From NCBI GenBank assembly GCA_022241785.1, contig JAKOMP010000067.1, positions 220 through 35,932 on the forward strand: a DNA stretch of 35,713 nucleotides. The letters run 5' to 3'. How positions within the stretch are numbered: position 1 is the stretch's first letter; every line of letters starts with the position of its first letter. The notes under the pieces were generated by a model that saw only the letters and a program-made list of their open reading frames with translations, was not told where the DNA came from and did no database searches. Positions 8,316-16,131 of the stretch are shown piece after piece. A program made the position numbers and the translations under genes. The stretch is from Cyanocohniella sp. LLY. GTDB lineage: Bacteria; Cyanobacteriota; Cyanobacteriia; Cyanobacteriales; Nostocaceae.

Positions 8316-9812
8316 TTAACTGCGATTATCTATTTGGGCCCGTTGTAAACTGCCAGAAAAGTCAACATAGACACTTTTCCATTCAGTGAAAACATCTAAG
8401 GCCGTAGTACCAGCTTCTCGGTGACCGTTACCTGTTTGTTTGACACCGCCGAAGGGTAAGTGTACTTCAGCACCAATAGTGGGGCCGTTAATATAAGTGA
8501 TACCAGCTTCAATATCGCGCATAGCTGTAAAAGCTCGATTGATATCACGGGTGTAGACTGAAGAAGTAAGACCATAATTAGTGTCATTGAGAATTGCGAT
8601 CGCCTGGTCAAATGAGGTAACCTCAATTAATGCTACCACTGGCCCAAATATCTCTTCACGGGCAACTCGCATCTGGGGATTCACGTTATCCAAAATAGTT
8701 GGCTGAAAAAAGTAACCGTTTTTTAGTAACCCCTCACTGGCAATTTCTCCACCAATTAATATTTTTGCGCCTTCTTCACGGGCAATATCCATATATTGAC
8801 TCACCCGTTGCAGTTGTTTAGCATTAATTATTGGCCCCACCTCTGTATTCGGGTCATCGCCAGCACCCAGGCGTAACTTACTGGTACGCTCATAAAGCAT
8901 GGTAGTAAATTTTTCTTTAATGTCACGATGTAAAATGAGGCGACTAGTAGCCGTACATCTTTGACCTGTGGTGCCAAATGCCCCCCAAACCGCTCCATCT
9001 AAAGCTAGTTCTAAATCTGCATCTTCCATCACCACTTGAGCATTTTTACCACCCATTTCCAGACACACTCGTTTGTGAGTCCTTCCACAAGTAGCACCAA
9101 CAAAAGCACCTGTCTCGGAAGAACCGGTAAATGACACCAAGTCAATATCGGGATGTTCAACTAAAGCTTTCCCTGCTTCTTCTCCCACCCCATGCACCAA
9201 ATTAATTACCCCATCGGGTAAACCTGCGGCGGCAAAAATTTCAATTAATTTAGTAGCACAAGCCGAGGTATCTTCAGCAGGTTTGAGGATAACTGTATTT
9301 CCACACACTAAAGCCGGCATAGCCTTCCAACAAGGAATAGCCACCGGGAAATTCCAGGGAGTAATTAAAGCACAAACACCTATAGGCATTCTCACAGTCA
9401 TGGCAAATTTATTTGGCATTTCCGAAGGTGTCGTTTGCCCAAATAGTCGCCTTCCTTCACCCGCACTATAAAAAGCGCAGTCAACACCTTCTTGCACATC
9501 TCCCCTAGCTTCTGTCAGGGGTTTACCCATTTCTCGACTAATTAACTGGGCCAGTTCTTCTTTGTGCTGGAGTAATATTTCCCCAATGCGAAACACATAT
9601 TCTGCCCTAGCGGGGGCGGGAACTTGTCGCCAACTACGATAAGCTTGACGCGCAGCGATGACTGCTGTGTCTACATCACCAGCTTGCGAACGGGGAAACG
9701 TAGCCACAACTTCATCAGTAACAGATGGGTTACGACTTTCTAGACTGCTTCCCCCAGCTGCATTTACCCATTGTCCATTAATGTAATTCAGACAAGTTAA
9801 AGGAGTTTTCAT
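8316..9812 (-). CDS. NAD(P)-dependent aldehyde dehydrogenase
   Basis: 498 residues, full length for the ALDH superfamily. It oxidises an aldehyde to the carboxylate with NAD(P). Motifs in order: TPWNFPVAIP and KPAEDTS (cofactor binding), FTGSSETG, LEMGGKNAQ with general-base Glu252, FGTTGQRCTATSR with catalytic Cys286, EEIFGPVV, and NGPTIGAEVHLPFGGVKQTGNGHREAG. The GTTGQRCTATSR context recalls the alpha-ketoglutaric-semialdehyde and related broad-range ALDHs, but the substrate is not certain. The start ATG gives MKTPLTCLNYINGQW, a normal N-terminus. It is followed on the same strand by the VOC gene about 160 bases downstream across an STRR array, so co-transcription is possible but weakly supported. 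Confidence 0.92.
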   Translation of the reverse strand: MKTPLTCLNYINGQWVNAAGGSSLESRNPSVTDEVVATFPRSQAGDVDTAVIAARQAYRSWRQVPAPARAEYVFRIGEILLQHKEELAQLISREMGKPLTEARGDVQEGVDCAFYSAGEGRRLFGQTTPSEMPNKFAMTVRMPIGVCALITPWNFPVAIPCWKAMPALVCGNTVILKPAEDTSACATKLIEIFAAAGLPDGVINLVHGVGEEAGKALVEHPDIDLVSFTGSSETGAFVGATCGRTHKRVCLEMGGKNAQVVMEDADLELALDGAVWGAFGTTGQRCTATSRLILHRDIKEKFTTMLYERTSKLRLGAGDDPNTEVGPIINAKQLQRVSQYMDIAREEGAKILIGGEIASEGLLKNGYFFQPTILDNVNPQMRVAREEIFGPVVALIEVTSFDQAIAILNDTNYGLTSSVYTRDINRAFTAMRDIEAGITYINGPTIGAEVHLPFGGVKQTGNGHREAGTTALDVFTEWKSVYVDFSGSLQRAQIDNRS

Positions 9813-10172
9813 AATTCAATTTCTCTGTAAGACGCAACACATCACGTCCCTACAGGGTAATAAACACAATTGAGAAACGCCACATATACAGCGTTTTGCA
9901 AATAAATGAAATACAGACTTACATATTGTAAATCTTGTAGGGTAGGCATACTTCTCTACGAGACGCTACGCGGTAAGCGCAGCTATGCCCTTCAGGGCTT
10001 TACGACAAGTGATACAGTGAGCCTGCCGAACTGCTCAGTACAAGTCTTGCCTGCCATTATTTACCTCATCGACACCAAATATGCTGTATCTCAAAATCAT
10101 ACTTGGCGTACTTGGCGTACTACAGCCCTTGCGGGCATCGCTGCGCGCGGGCGGGTTCGTCACACCACACAT
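9813..10172. other. Repeat-rich intergenic gap
   Basis: This 360-base stretch lies between two (-) strand genes. It holds copy 2 of the dispersed palindromic element (9949-10006), a tandem duplication of CTTGGCGTA at about 10102-10120, and a GC-rich patch with CCCTTGCGGGCATCGCTGCGCGCGG-like character around 10125-10152, typical of degenerate dispersed repeats. Open frames crossing it are made of repeat sequence and are not believed to be genes. Confidence 0.65.
9949..10006 (-). repeat. Dispersed palindromic element, copy 2
   Basis: On the reverse strand it reads GTCGTAAAGCCCTGAAGGGC, then GCTGCGCTTACCGCGTAGCG, then TCTCGTAGAGAAGTA, matching 6193-6247 except for a small insertion near the left end and one base in the GCGCAG/GCGTAG tract. 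Confidence 0.85.
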
Positions 10173-10889
10173 TTACGGTACCAACGCCAACACCCCCACA
10201 GGACAACCCGAACCATCTCGCAACCGCAAAATCCCCATCACTAAAGTAGTACCTTTAGGTGGTAACTGTTCTAAGTTAGTGAGATTTTCTAACACAATGC
10301 GCGGTTGTGCCAATACCAAACTGTTAGTAGTAAAACTATCTTCCTGCCCAGGGTCTACACCGTGAGTATCAATGCCTACACCCGCAATGTGCCGTTCATT
10401 TAGTAAAAACTGAGTTGTCTCGCAACCAAAACCAGGAAAGTGCATAATTCCTTGAGCATCCTGGTTGAAAAAGGCATTTTGATCTAACCATTTATTTTGC
10501 CAGCCAGTATGAAGTAGCACTACACTACCAGCAGTAATTTTACCAAAGTTTTGCTCCCAATTTAGCACATCAGCAATAGTAAGGGCGTAATCAGGATTAA
10601 TTGTGGCCTGTTCGCAGATATCTATCACTATCCCAGGTAATACCAACGACTGAGCAGGATACTGGTCAATTCCTATACCATGACTATGAAAACTTTTAGG
10701 AGCATTCATATGAGTAGCACTATGTTCTCCCAGACTGAAACGCCGCAGGTAATAGCCATTCTGTGAGATATTAGCAACGGTGGCCAATTCTACACCAGGG
10801 TCATCAGGCCATTGAGGAATATCCGTATCAATTACATGACTCAGGTGTATAACCTGCGAATAAGTGATGGTATGGAAATTTTTTGTCAT
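10173..10889 (-). CDS. Cyclase-family (kynurenine formamidase-like) hydrolase
   Basis: 238 residues of the 'putative cyclase' metal-hydrolase family (Pfam Cyclase), which includes bacterial kynurenine formamidase and isatin hydrolase. Visible: VIHLSHVIDTDIPQWPDDP at the N-terminus, the metal-site region GEHSATHMNAPKSF, VVLLHTGWQNKW, GVGIDTHGVDPG, and PPKGTTLVMGILRLRDGSGCPVGVLALV. The canonical metal motif HxGTHxDAP appears as HSATHMNAP, so the Asp ligand is Asn, which may change the metal, the substrate or the activity. The start ATG is at 10889. It lies alone, upstream of a repeat-rich gap, and is divergent from thioredoxin. The substrate is not assigned. Confidence 0.82.
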   Translation of the reverse strand: MTKNFHTITYSQVIHLSHVIDTDIPQWPDDPGVELATVANISQNGYYLRRFSLGEHSATHMNAPKSFHSHGIGIDQYPAQSLVLPGIVIDICEQATINPDYALTIADVLNWEQNFGKITAGSVVLLHTGWQNKWLDQNAFFNQDAQGIMHFPGFGCETTQFLLNERHIAGVGIDTHGVDPGQEDSFTTNSLVLAQPRIVLENLTNLEQLPPKGTTLVMGILRLRDGSGCPVGVLALVP

Positions 10890-11000
10890 AGTTCACATTC
10901 AATTAAAATTGTTTACTGGTTTTTCGACACGCACAAGGAAGTATAGTTTTTACAGTTAGTCTTTGACGAAAATTTTAGTTTGATACTGGAGAATATAAGA

Positions 11001-11327
11001 ATGTCTACTGACTTAGTTGCTTACGTTCAAGAAAGTGAATTTGATACCCTTTTAAGTGAAGAAAAAGTTGTTGTAGTTGATTTTACTGCTACTTGGTGTG
11101 GCCCTTGTCGTCTTGTCAGTCCGTTAATGGATCAACTAGCTGAAGAATACAAAGATCGCGTCCAGGTGGTAAAAGTAGATATTGACGAAAATAAACCAAT
11201 TTTCAAAAAATTTGGTCTTCGTAGCATTCCAGCCGTTTTAATTTTCCAGAATGGTGAGTTAGTAGAAACTATTGTGGGAGTTTCTCCTTATGAAAAGTTT
11301 AGTGATGCCGTTAAAAAACTGCTTTAA
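11001..11327 (+). CDS. Thioredoxin
   Basis: A 108-residue protein-disulfide reductase. ATWCGPCRLVSP holds the redox-active Cys33 and Cys36, VVDFTATW and VVKVDIDENKPIFKKFGLRSIPAVLIF give the thioredoxin fold with the cis-Pro in SIPAV. In cyanobacteria thioredoxins pass electrons from photosynthetic ferredoxin or NADPH to target enzymes. The ATG at 11001 is preceded by GGAG at 10988-10991 at normal distance; an in-frame TTG at 10980 is less likely. The FTATW variant (rather than the m-type WAPW/WAEW) points to a non-m subtype such as the x/y or TrxB-like group, but the subtype is not certain. It is monocistronic. Confidence 0.95.
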   Translation: MSTDLVAYVQESEFDTLLSEEKVVVVDFTATWCGPCRLVSPLMDQLAEEYKDRVQVVKVDIDENKPIFKKFGLRSIPAVLIFQNGELVETIVGVSPYEKFSDAVKKLL

Positions 11328-11779
11328 CTGATTTAAGAGTAGTGATACATCAATAAACACAAGTATGTAGTAAGTAGCTCTAGCCCTTAAAACCTAATTT
11401 TGAGCGCTAAAGCACTCACTACGAACTGAGATATATTTACTACGAAATTAAATTTAATATCTCTATACAAGGCAAATATTAATAATTAGGTGTTACGTAA
11501 AAAACTATATTTTAAAAATAAATATATTAAATAATTGGCTGATTTTCCTGTTATAGATTATCAAAACTGAATAATTAGTCACGGCAAATTAATATATTTG
11601 GAGGTTGTATGTTATATAAAAAAAGTATATTTAATATCTTATAAGAATTTTCGGGAATGTCATATTTTGACTTAAAAAACTGACAACTAAGTGACAGCGA
11701 TGACCTGATGCTGATATTGTCACATAATTAAATTTGTTTACTATATACCATCAACCTGAAATTATAGTCTTTCGGCAAT
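11328..11779. other. AT-rich intergenic gap
   Basis: A 452-base non-coding stretch between thioredoxin and the glycosyltransferase gene. It holds an inverted pair of dispersed repeat arms at 11367-11422. The rest is A/T-rich with no convincing gene. Near 11691-11726 GTGACA and TGTCAC form a loose inverted pair. The glycosyltransferase promoter should lie in the last 150 bases. Confidence 0.6.
11367..11422. repeat. Inverted pair of GTAGTGAGT-CTTTAG repeat arms
   Basis: The left arm GTAGTAAGTAGCTCTAGC on the plus strand mirrors the right arm, whose reverse complement is GTAGTGAGTGCTTTAGCGC. The arms continue as CTTAAAA and CTCAAAA and face each other across a few bases. Each arm resembles the elements at 7759-7783 and 33747-33770, so the pair looks like a small palindromic element. 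Confidence 0.7.
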
Positions 11780-12973
11780 ATGAAACTTAGTCTATGCATG
11801 ATTGTTAAAAATGAGGAAACCACACTACCTAAATGCCTCAGCAGTGTGCAAAATGTTGTCGATGAAATGGTAATACTAGATACTGGCTCAAGCGATCGCA
11901 CTGTTTATATTGCCCAAGAATGTGGTGCAAAATTATATCACTTTCAATGGTGCAATGACTTCAGTGCTGCCCGTAATGCCGCTTTAAAGTATGTTACTGG
12001 TGATTGGATTTTGGTACTAGATGCTGATGAAACTTTGACACCTAGTATTGTGCCGCAAATTAAGTCAGTCATCGAGAGTGAAGAATATCTCTTACTTAAC
12101 CTTGTCCGTCAAGAAGTGGGTGCAGAACAATCTCCCTATTCTCTGGTGTCTAGACTGTTTCGCAACCATCCAGAGATTCGCTTTGAACGTCCTTACCATG
12201 CTTTAGTGGATGACAGCGTAGCAAATATTTTAACCCAGGAACCTAATTGGCAGATAGGTTATTTACAAGGGGTGGCCATATTACATAAAGGATATCAAAA
12301 AATTGCGATCGCCCAAAATAATAAATATGCCAAAGCCCAAACAACAATGGAAGCTTTTTTGGCTACCCATCCGGATGATCCCTATGTTTGCAGTAAGTTG
12401 GGGGCATTGTATGTGGAAACTGGCAAAATTAACCAAGGGATGAAGTTATTGCAAAGAGGCATTAAAGCTAGTGCGGAAAACTACGAGATGCTGTACGAAC
12501 TGCACTATCATTTAGGTATTGCCCACAACCATTTACAAGATACCCAACAAGCTATTTGGCATTATCAAGCTGCTATCAAGCTACCAATTTACCCCATACT
12601 CAAGTTAGGAGCGTACAATAATTTGGGTAGCTTACTGAAGGATAATGGCGATATTAATGGGGCAAAAATAGCCTACGAAACAGCTTTGAAGATAGACCCA
12701 AATTTTGCCACTGGACATTATAACTTGGGAATGATCTTCAAAACATTGGGTTTGTTTACCGATGCGATCGCCTCTTACCAAAAAGCCATTAAGTTAAATC
12801 CCAACTATGCCCAAGCTTATCAAAATTTAGGAGTAGTACAGCTGAAGGTGGGTAATGTTCCAGCAAGTTTAACAGCTTTTAAAAATGCTATTTTACTTCA
12901 TGAACAGCAAAATCCTGAAGAAGCGCACAGACTACGCCAAGGATTAAGTGAGATGGGATTACTCAAATCTTGA
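11780..12973 (+). CDS. Family 2 glycosyltransferase with C-terminal TPRs
   Basis: 397 residues. Residues 1-90 form a GT-A glycosyltransferase core: KLSLCMIVKNEETTLPKCLSSV, DEMVILDTGSSDRT and GDWILVLDADETL, where the DAD is the nucleotide-sugar/metal-binding DXD. From about residue 200 TPR units follow (KLGALYVETGKINQGMKLLQRGI, NNLGSLLKDNGDINGAKIAYETALKIDPN, YNLGMIFKTLGLFTDAIASYQKAIKLNPN, YQNLGVVQLKVGNVPASLTAFKNAI). This SunS-like GT2 plus TPR arrangement is common in cyanobacteria and suggests glycosylation of a protein or polymer held by the TPR. Donor and acceptor are unknown. It stands alone. Confidence 0.9.
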   Translation: MKLSLCMIVKNEETTLPKCLSSVQNVVDEMVILDTGSSDRTVYIAQECGAKLYHFQWCNDFSAARNAALKYVTGDWILVLDADETLTPSIVPQIKSVIESEEYLLLNLVRQEVGAEQSPYSLVSRLFRNHPEIRFERPYHALVDDSVANILTQEPNWQIGYLQGVAILHKGYQKIAIAQNNKYAKAQTTMEAFLATHPDDPYVCSKLGALYVETGKINQGMKLLQRGIKASAENYEMLYELHYHLGIAHNHLQDTQQAIWHYQAAIKLPIYPILKLGAYNNLGSLLKDNGDINGAKIAYETALKIDPNFATGHYNLGMIFKTLGLFTDAIASYQKAIKLNPNYAQAYQNLGVVQLKVGNVPASLTAFKNAILLHEQQNPEEAHRLRQGLSEMGLLKS

Positions 12974-13551
12974 TTGATAAAGAGATTTTTTATACTTACC
13001 TATTTGCTTGCTTGGCATCCAAGTTTTATGTATGATGATTGCACTCCAAAAAATAAGTTTTTTTACAAAAAATAAATGTTTGTGATGAAAACGCCCACCG
13101 CCGCAAGCAAAGGACAAAGATGTCCCCCCTAAATCCATCAGCAAAGCTTTAAAGCAGGTGTTCAACATTATGCAATCTAAGCAATTGGGGGGTTTGAGCA
13201 AGGACACGAAACATCTTATGCTAATGCGAAGGCGTCTCATAGCAAACTTTAATTTTTCTCTATGTGGAAAAGCAGCAGTTGTGTTCTTTTTGGGTAGGTA
13301 GAAACATGTTTGGCTAAAGCATAGCTGTCAAATTAATACAAAGCTCTTCATAGTAGTTGAATTGAAGCCACGTTGTGAACGAATTAAATCGCGTTTCCAG
13401 TGATTGCTATTTTGATGCTCTTTAAATAGCAGGCATTTTCCTGTTTTAAATGACATGTATTTTTCGACAGGGTGACAGCAAAAGCCCTTATAACTGACCA
13501 AAAAGTCAGAAAACATACAATCATAACTCATCGTATTCCAGCATTCAAGTC
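12974..13551. other. Intergenic gap upstream of bicA
   Basis: 578 bases, A/T-rich, between the glycosyltransferase and bicA. Around 13120-13195 CCCCCC and GGGGGG tracts bracket a patch with the look of a degraded dispersed repeat, and GGCGTCTCATAGC near 13230 is a worn relative of the 6193-6247 element. The last 200 bases must contain the bicA promoter. No clear inorganic-carbon regulator site was recognised. A 67-codon frame on the reverse strand (13328-13531) is not recognisable as a protein. Confidence 0.55.
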
Positions 13552-15237
13552 ATGCAACTTGTAAATAAAATTCATTTCAGGAATCTCCGGGGCGATCTAT
13601 TTGGCGGTTTAACCGCCGCAATTGTGGCACTACCTTTGGCCTTAGCCTTTGGGGTTTCATCAGGCGCTGGAGCGATCGCCGGACTCTATGGTGCCATTTT
13701 TGTGGGCTTTTTTGCTGCCCTTTTTGGTGGTACACCTTCCCAAGTCTCTGGCCCCACAGGCCCCATGACTGTAGTTATGGCCACAGTTTTTACGATGTTA
13801 GTCGCTAGACATCCGGAGACAGGTCTAGCCATATCCTTTACAGTAGTAATTTTAGGTGGTCTGTTTCAAATTCTTTTTGGGGTGCTACGGCTAGGACAAT
13901 ACATCACCCTGATGCCCTACACCGTAATCTCAGGTTTCATGTCTGGGATTGGCATCATTATTATTTTATTGCAAATTGGCCCTTTGGTTGGTTACCAGAG
14001 TCGAGGCGGAGTGTGGGGTGTAATTGGGCAGTTACCTACTTACCTTAGTGATCCTAAACCAGCAGCGTTAGGTTTGGGTTTGCTCTCATTGGCAATTGTG
14101 TTTGCCGCACCACCTAAACTCAACCGTATCCTCCCGGCTCCTTTATTAGCCTTAGTTGTGGGGACTTTGGTATCAGTAATATTTCTGGGTAACAATAGTG
14201 ACATTAGCCGCATCGGGGCCATTCCTAGAGGATTACCCACCCTCCAAATCCCAGTCTTTGTCTTGAGCGATTTGAGGGATATGGTGGTTTATGGGCTAAT
14301 GCTGGGGGTGTTGGGATCGATTGACTCATTGTTAACTTCTCTAGTAGCAGACAATATTACCCGCACCCAACATGATTCCAATAAAGAATTAATTGGTCAA
14401 GGTATTGGTAACTGTATATCTGGTTTATTTGGGGGCTTACCAGGTGCAGGGGCCACCATGCGGACAGTAACTAATGTACAAGCCGGGGGACGTTCTGCTT
14501 TATCAGGAATATCTCATGCCTTCGTACTGTTAATCATTACTCTTTGGGCAAGTCCCTTAACTACAGTAATCCCCCATGCAGTACTGGCAGGCATTTTACT
14601 CAAAGTTGGTATTGATATTATTGACTGGGGATTTATTAAACGAGCGCATCGCATTTCCCTGAAGACAACAGGTTTGATGTATGCAGTGATGCTTTTGACG
14701 GTATTAGTCGATCTCATTACGGCAGTTGCTGTGGGAGTTTTTGTGGCTAACCTGCTCACAGTCAAAAATTTAACAGATTTGCAAAGCGATCGCGTCAAGG
14801 TGAGTACCGAACCGACAAATGAACTGAGGCTGACTCCCGAAGAACAGACTTTATTGAGCCAAGCTAGAGGCCGCATATTGCTATTTCAGTTAGGCGGGCC
14901 GATGAGCTTTGGGGCTGCTAAAGTCATTTCCCAACGCATGACAATTGTTAAAGACTATACAGTGCTGCTGTTAGATATGAGCGATGTCCCTCTATTGGGG
15001 GTAACGGCTGCATTGGCCATTGAAACAATGGTAGAAGATGCCGCCGCTCAACGTCGCCATGTCTTTCTAGTTGGGGCGCAAGGCAAAACACAACGTCGCA
15101 TAGAAAAGTTGGAACTTGTGGGGCGTTTTCCCCAAGTTTACCAGGTGGAAAATCGTTTTCAGGCTTTAGAATCTGCCTTAGCATTGATTTCGTCAGATGC
15201 TCCTGCACCGGCTTCGACAACGGCAGATGTTGATTAG
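13552..15237 (+). CDS. bicA: SulP-family Na+-dependent bicarbonate transporter BicA
   Basis: 561 residues: a transmembrane SLC26/SulP domain (about 15-410) and a cytoplasmic STAS domain (about 435-545, with VLLLDMSDVPLLGVTAALAIE). The start QLVNKIHFRNLRGDLFGG matches what I recall of cyanobacterial BicA. Positions reported to line the Na+/bicarbonate site of BicA fall at the same numbers here: Thr69 (SGPTGPMT), Asp258 and Thr262 (GSIDSLLTS), Gly300-Ala301-Thr302 (GAGATM). BicA is a low-affinity, high-flux bicarbonate importer of the plasma membrane feeding the carboxysome. It runs tail-to-tail with a universal stress gene 14 bases away. The assignment rests on these residues and on remembered family sequences. 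Confidence 0.88.
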   Translation: MQLVNKIHFRNLRGDLFGGLTAAIVALPLALAFGVSSGAGAIAGLYGAIFVGFFAALFGGTPSQVSGPTGPMTVVMATVFTMLVARHPETGLAISFTVVILGGLFQILFGVLRLGQYITLMPYTVISGFMSGIGIIIILLQIGPLVGYQSRGGVWGVIGQLPTYLSDPKPAALGLGLLSLAIVFAAPPKLNRILPAPLLALVVGTLVSVIFLGNNSDISRIGAIPRGLPTLQIPVFVLSDLRDMVVYGLMLGVLGSIDSLLTSLVADNITRTQHDSNKELIGQGIGNCISGLFGGLPGAGATMRTVTNVQAGGRSALSGISHAFVLLIITLWASPLTTVIPHAVLAGILLKVGIDIIDWGFIKRAHRISLKTTGLMYAVMLLTVLVDLITAVAVGVFVANLLTVKNLTDLQSDRVKVSTEPTNELRLTPEEQTLLSQARGRILLFQLGGPMSFGAAKVISQRMTIVKDYTVLLLDMSDVPLLGVTAALAIETMVEDAAAQRRHVFLVGAQGKTQRRIEKLELVGRFPQVYQVENRFQALESALALISSDAPAPASTTADVD

Positions 15238-15251
15238 GGCTTAAAAAGCGA

Positions 15252-16112
15252 TTACCTAAATACTAAAACAGGAACATGCGTATTTCTCAGTATATGTAAT
15301 GTTGTACTGCCAATGACGAAACGTCGAATCCGGCTATGTCCATAAGCCCCCATTATCAGTAGGTTAATTTCTTGAGTTTCCATGTAGTTGGTAATTGCCT
15401 GTTCTGGTTCCCCTTTTAACAACTGGCATACTGGCGTAAAACCACCGGGAACTAATTGATGTTGGGTAGCTTTTAAGGAGGCTTGGGCAGCTTCATCATT
15501 GAGTTTTTTGGCTACAGTTAGCACATGCAACTCCAGTCCTTTAAAAGCAGGGGAGTTGACTAAAAACTCTATTGCCTTTTGGCAACTCTTACTGCCATCA
15601 TCAGCTAACAAAATTCGGCTAATTGGCTGATATTTACGAGATGTCACAAAGCAATGCTTTTTAGTAGAACGCAACACTCGTTCCACATTTGCACCCAAAT
15701 GTCCTGAGGCAAATTCAGCATTTTCGCCTCGTTTACCCATCATAATTAAGTCAGCCTGGGCTTCAAATTCTTGGAAACTATCCACCAAAAAGCCAATGTG
15801 ATTCGTGAGTTTTACTTCGCTGATTCCTTGTTCAGCAAAAAACTTTCCGGCAGTTTCCAGGATTAATTTAGCTCTTTGATTGTTGATTTTAGCTTTTTCG
15901 TGTTCTAACTCCACTAAGCGATTTAAAAGTTCACGAGAGGCATCAAAACCCAAACTGGAACTATAGTCTTTAGAAACAACTTTTTGGGAACGCACATCAC
16001 TGACATGCAGCACTTCAATGGATGCTTGTAAGCGGGAAGCTAACCAAGCGGCATATTGATAACTATTCTGAGAAAAGGTAGAACCATCTGTGCAGAGCAA
16101 AATTCTTTTCAT
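15252..16112 (-). CDS. Tandem-domain universal stress protein
   Basis: 286 residues made of two UspA-like domains. Domain 1 (1-about 150) starts RILLCTDGSTFSQNSYQYAAWLA and contains LIMMGKRGENAEFASGHLGANVERVLRSTKKHCFV. Domain 2 starts RILLADDGSKSCQKAIEFL and has the nucleotide-binding signature LLIMGAYGHSRIRRFVIGSTTLHILRNTHVPVLV (G-x2-G-x9-GST type). Domain 2 therefore looks able to bind ATP, while domain 1 has a changed motif. The gene follows the SulP transporter gene with a 19-base gap on the same strand, so the two are very probably one operon, suggesting a regulatory or sensing role tied to anion transport. Confidence 0.92.
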   Translation of the reverse strand: MKRILLCTDGSTFSQNSYQYAAWLASRLQASIEVLHVSDVRSQKVVSKDYSSSLGFDASRELLNRLVELEHEKAKINNQRAKLILETAGKFFAEQGISEVKLTNHIGFLVDSFQEFEAQADLIMMGKRGENAEFASGHLGANVERVLRSTKKHCFVTSRKYQPISRILLADDGSKSCQKAIEFLVNSPAFKGLELHVLTVAKKLNDEAAQASLKATQHQLVPGGFTPVCQLLKGEPEQAITNYMETQEINLLIMGAYGHSRIRRFVIGSTTLHILRNTHVPVLVFR

Positions 16113-16131
16113 TGGTGATCCCTGGGATAAT

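Noticed and set aside
9906-10244. A 112-codon plus-strand frame
   Set aside because: It runs through the palindromic element and other repeats, continues antisense into the cyclase gene and has no family features.
12959-13240. A 93-codon reverse frame after the glycosyltransferase gene
   Set aside because: Its composition follows A/T tracts and degraded repeats, it starts without a ribosome binding site and resembles no known protein.
13328-13531. A 67-codon reverse frame just upstream of bicA
   Set aside because: A weak GGA precedes its ATG, but the sequence has no recognisable domain and it sits where the bicA promoter must be. It is more likely chance or a remnant.
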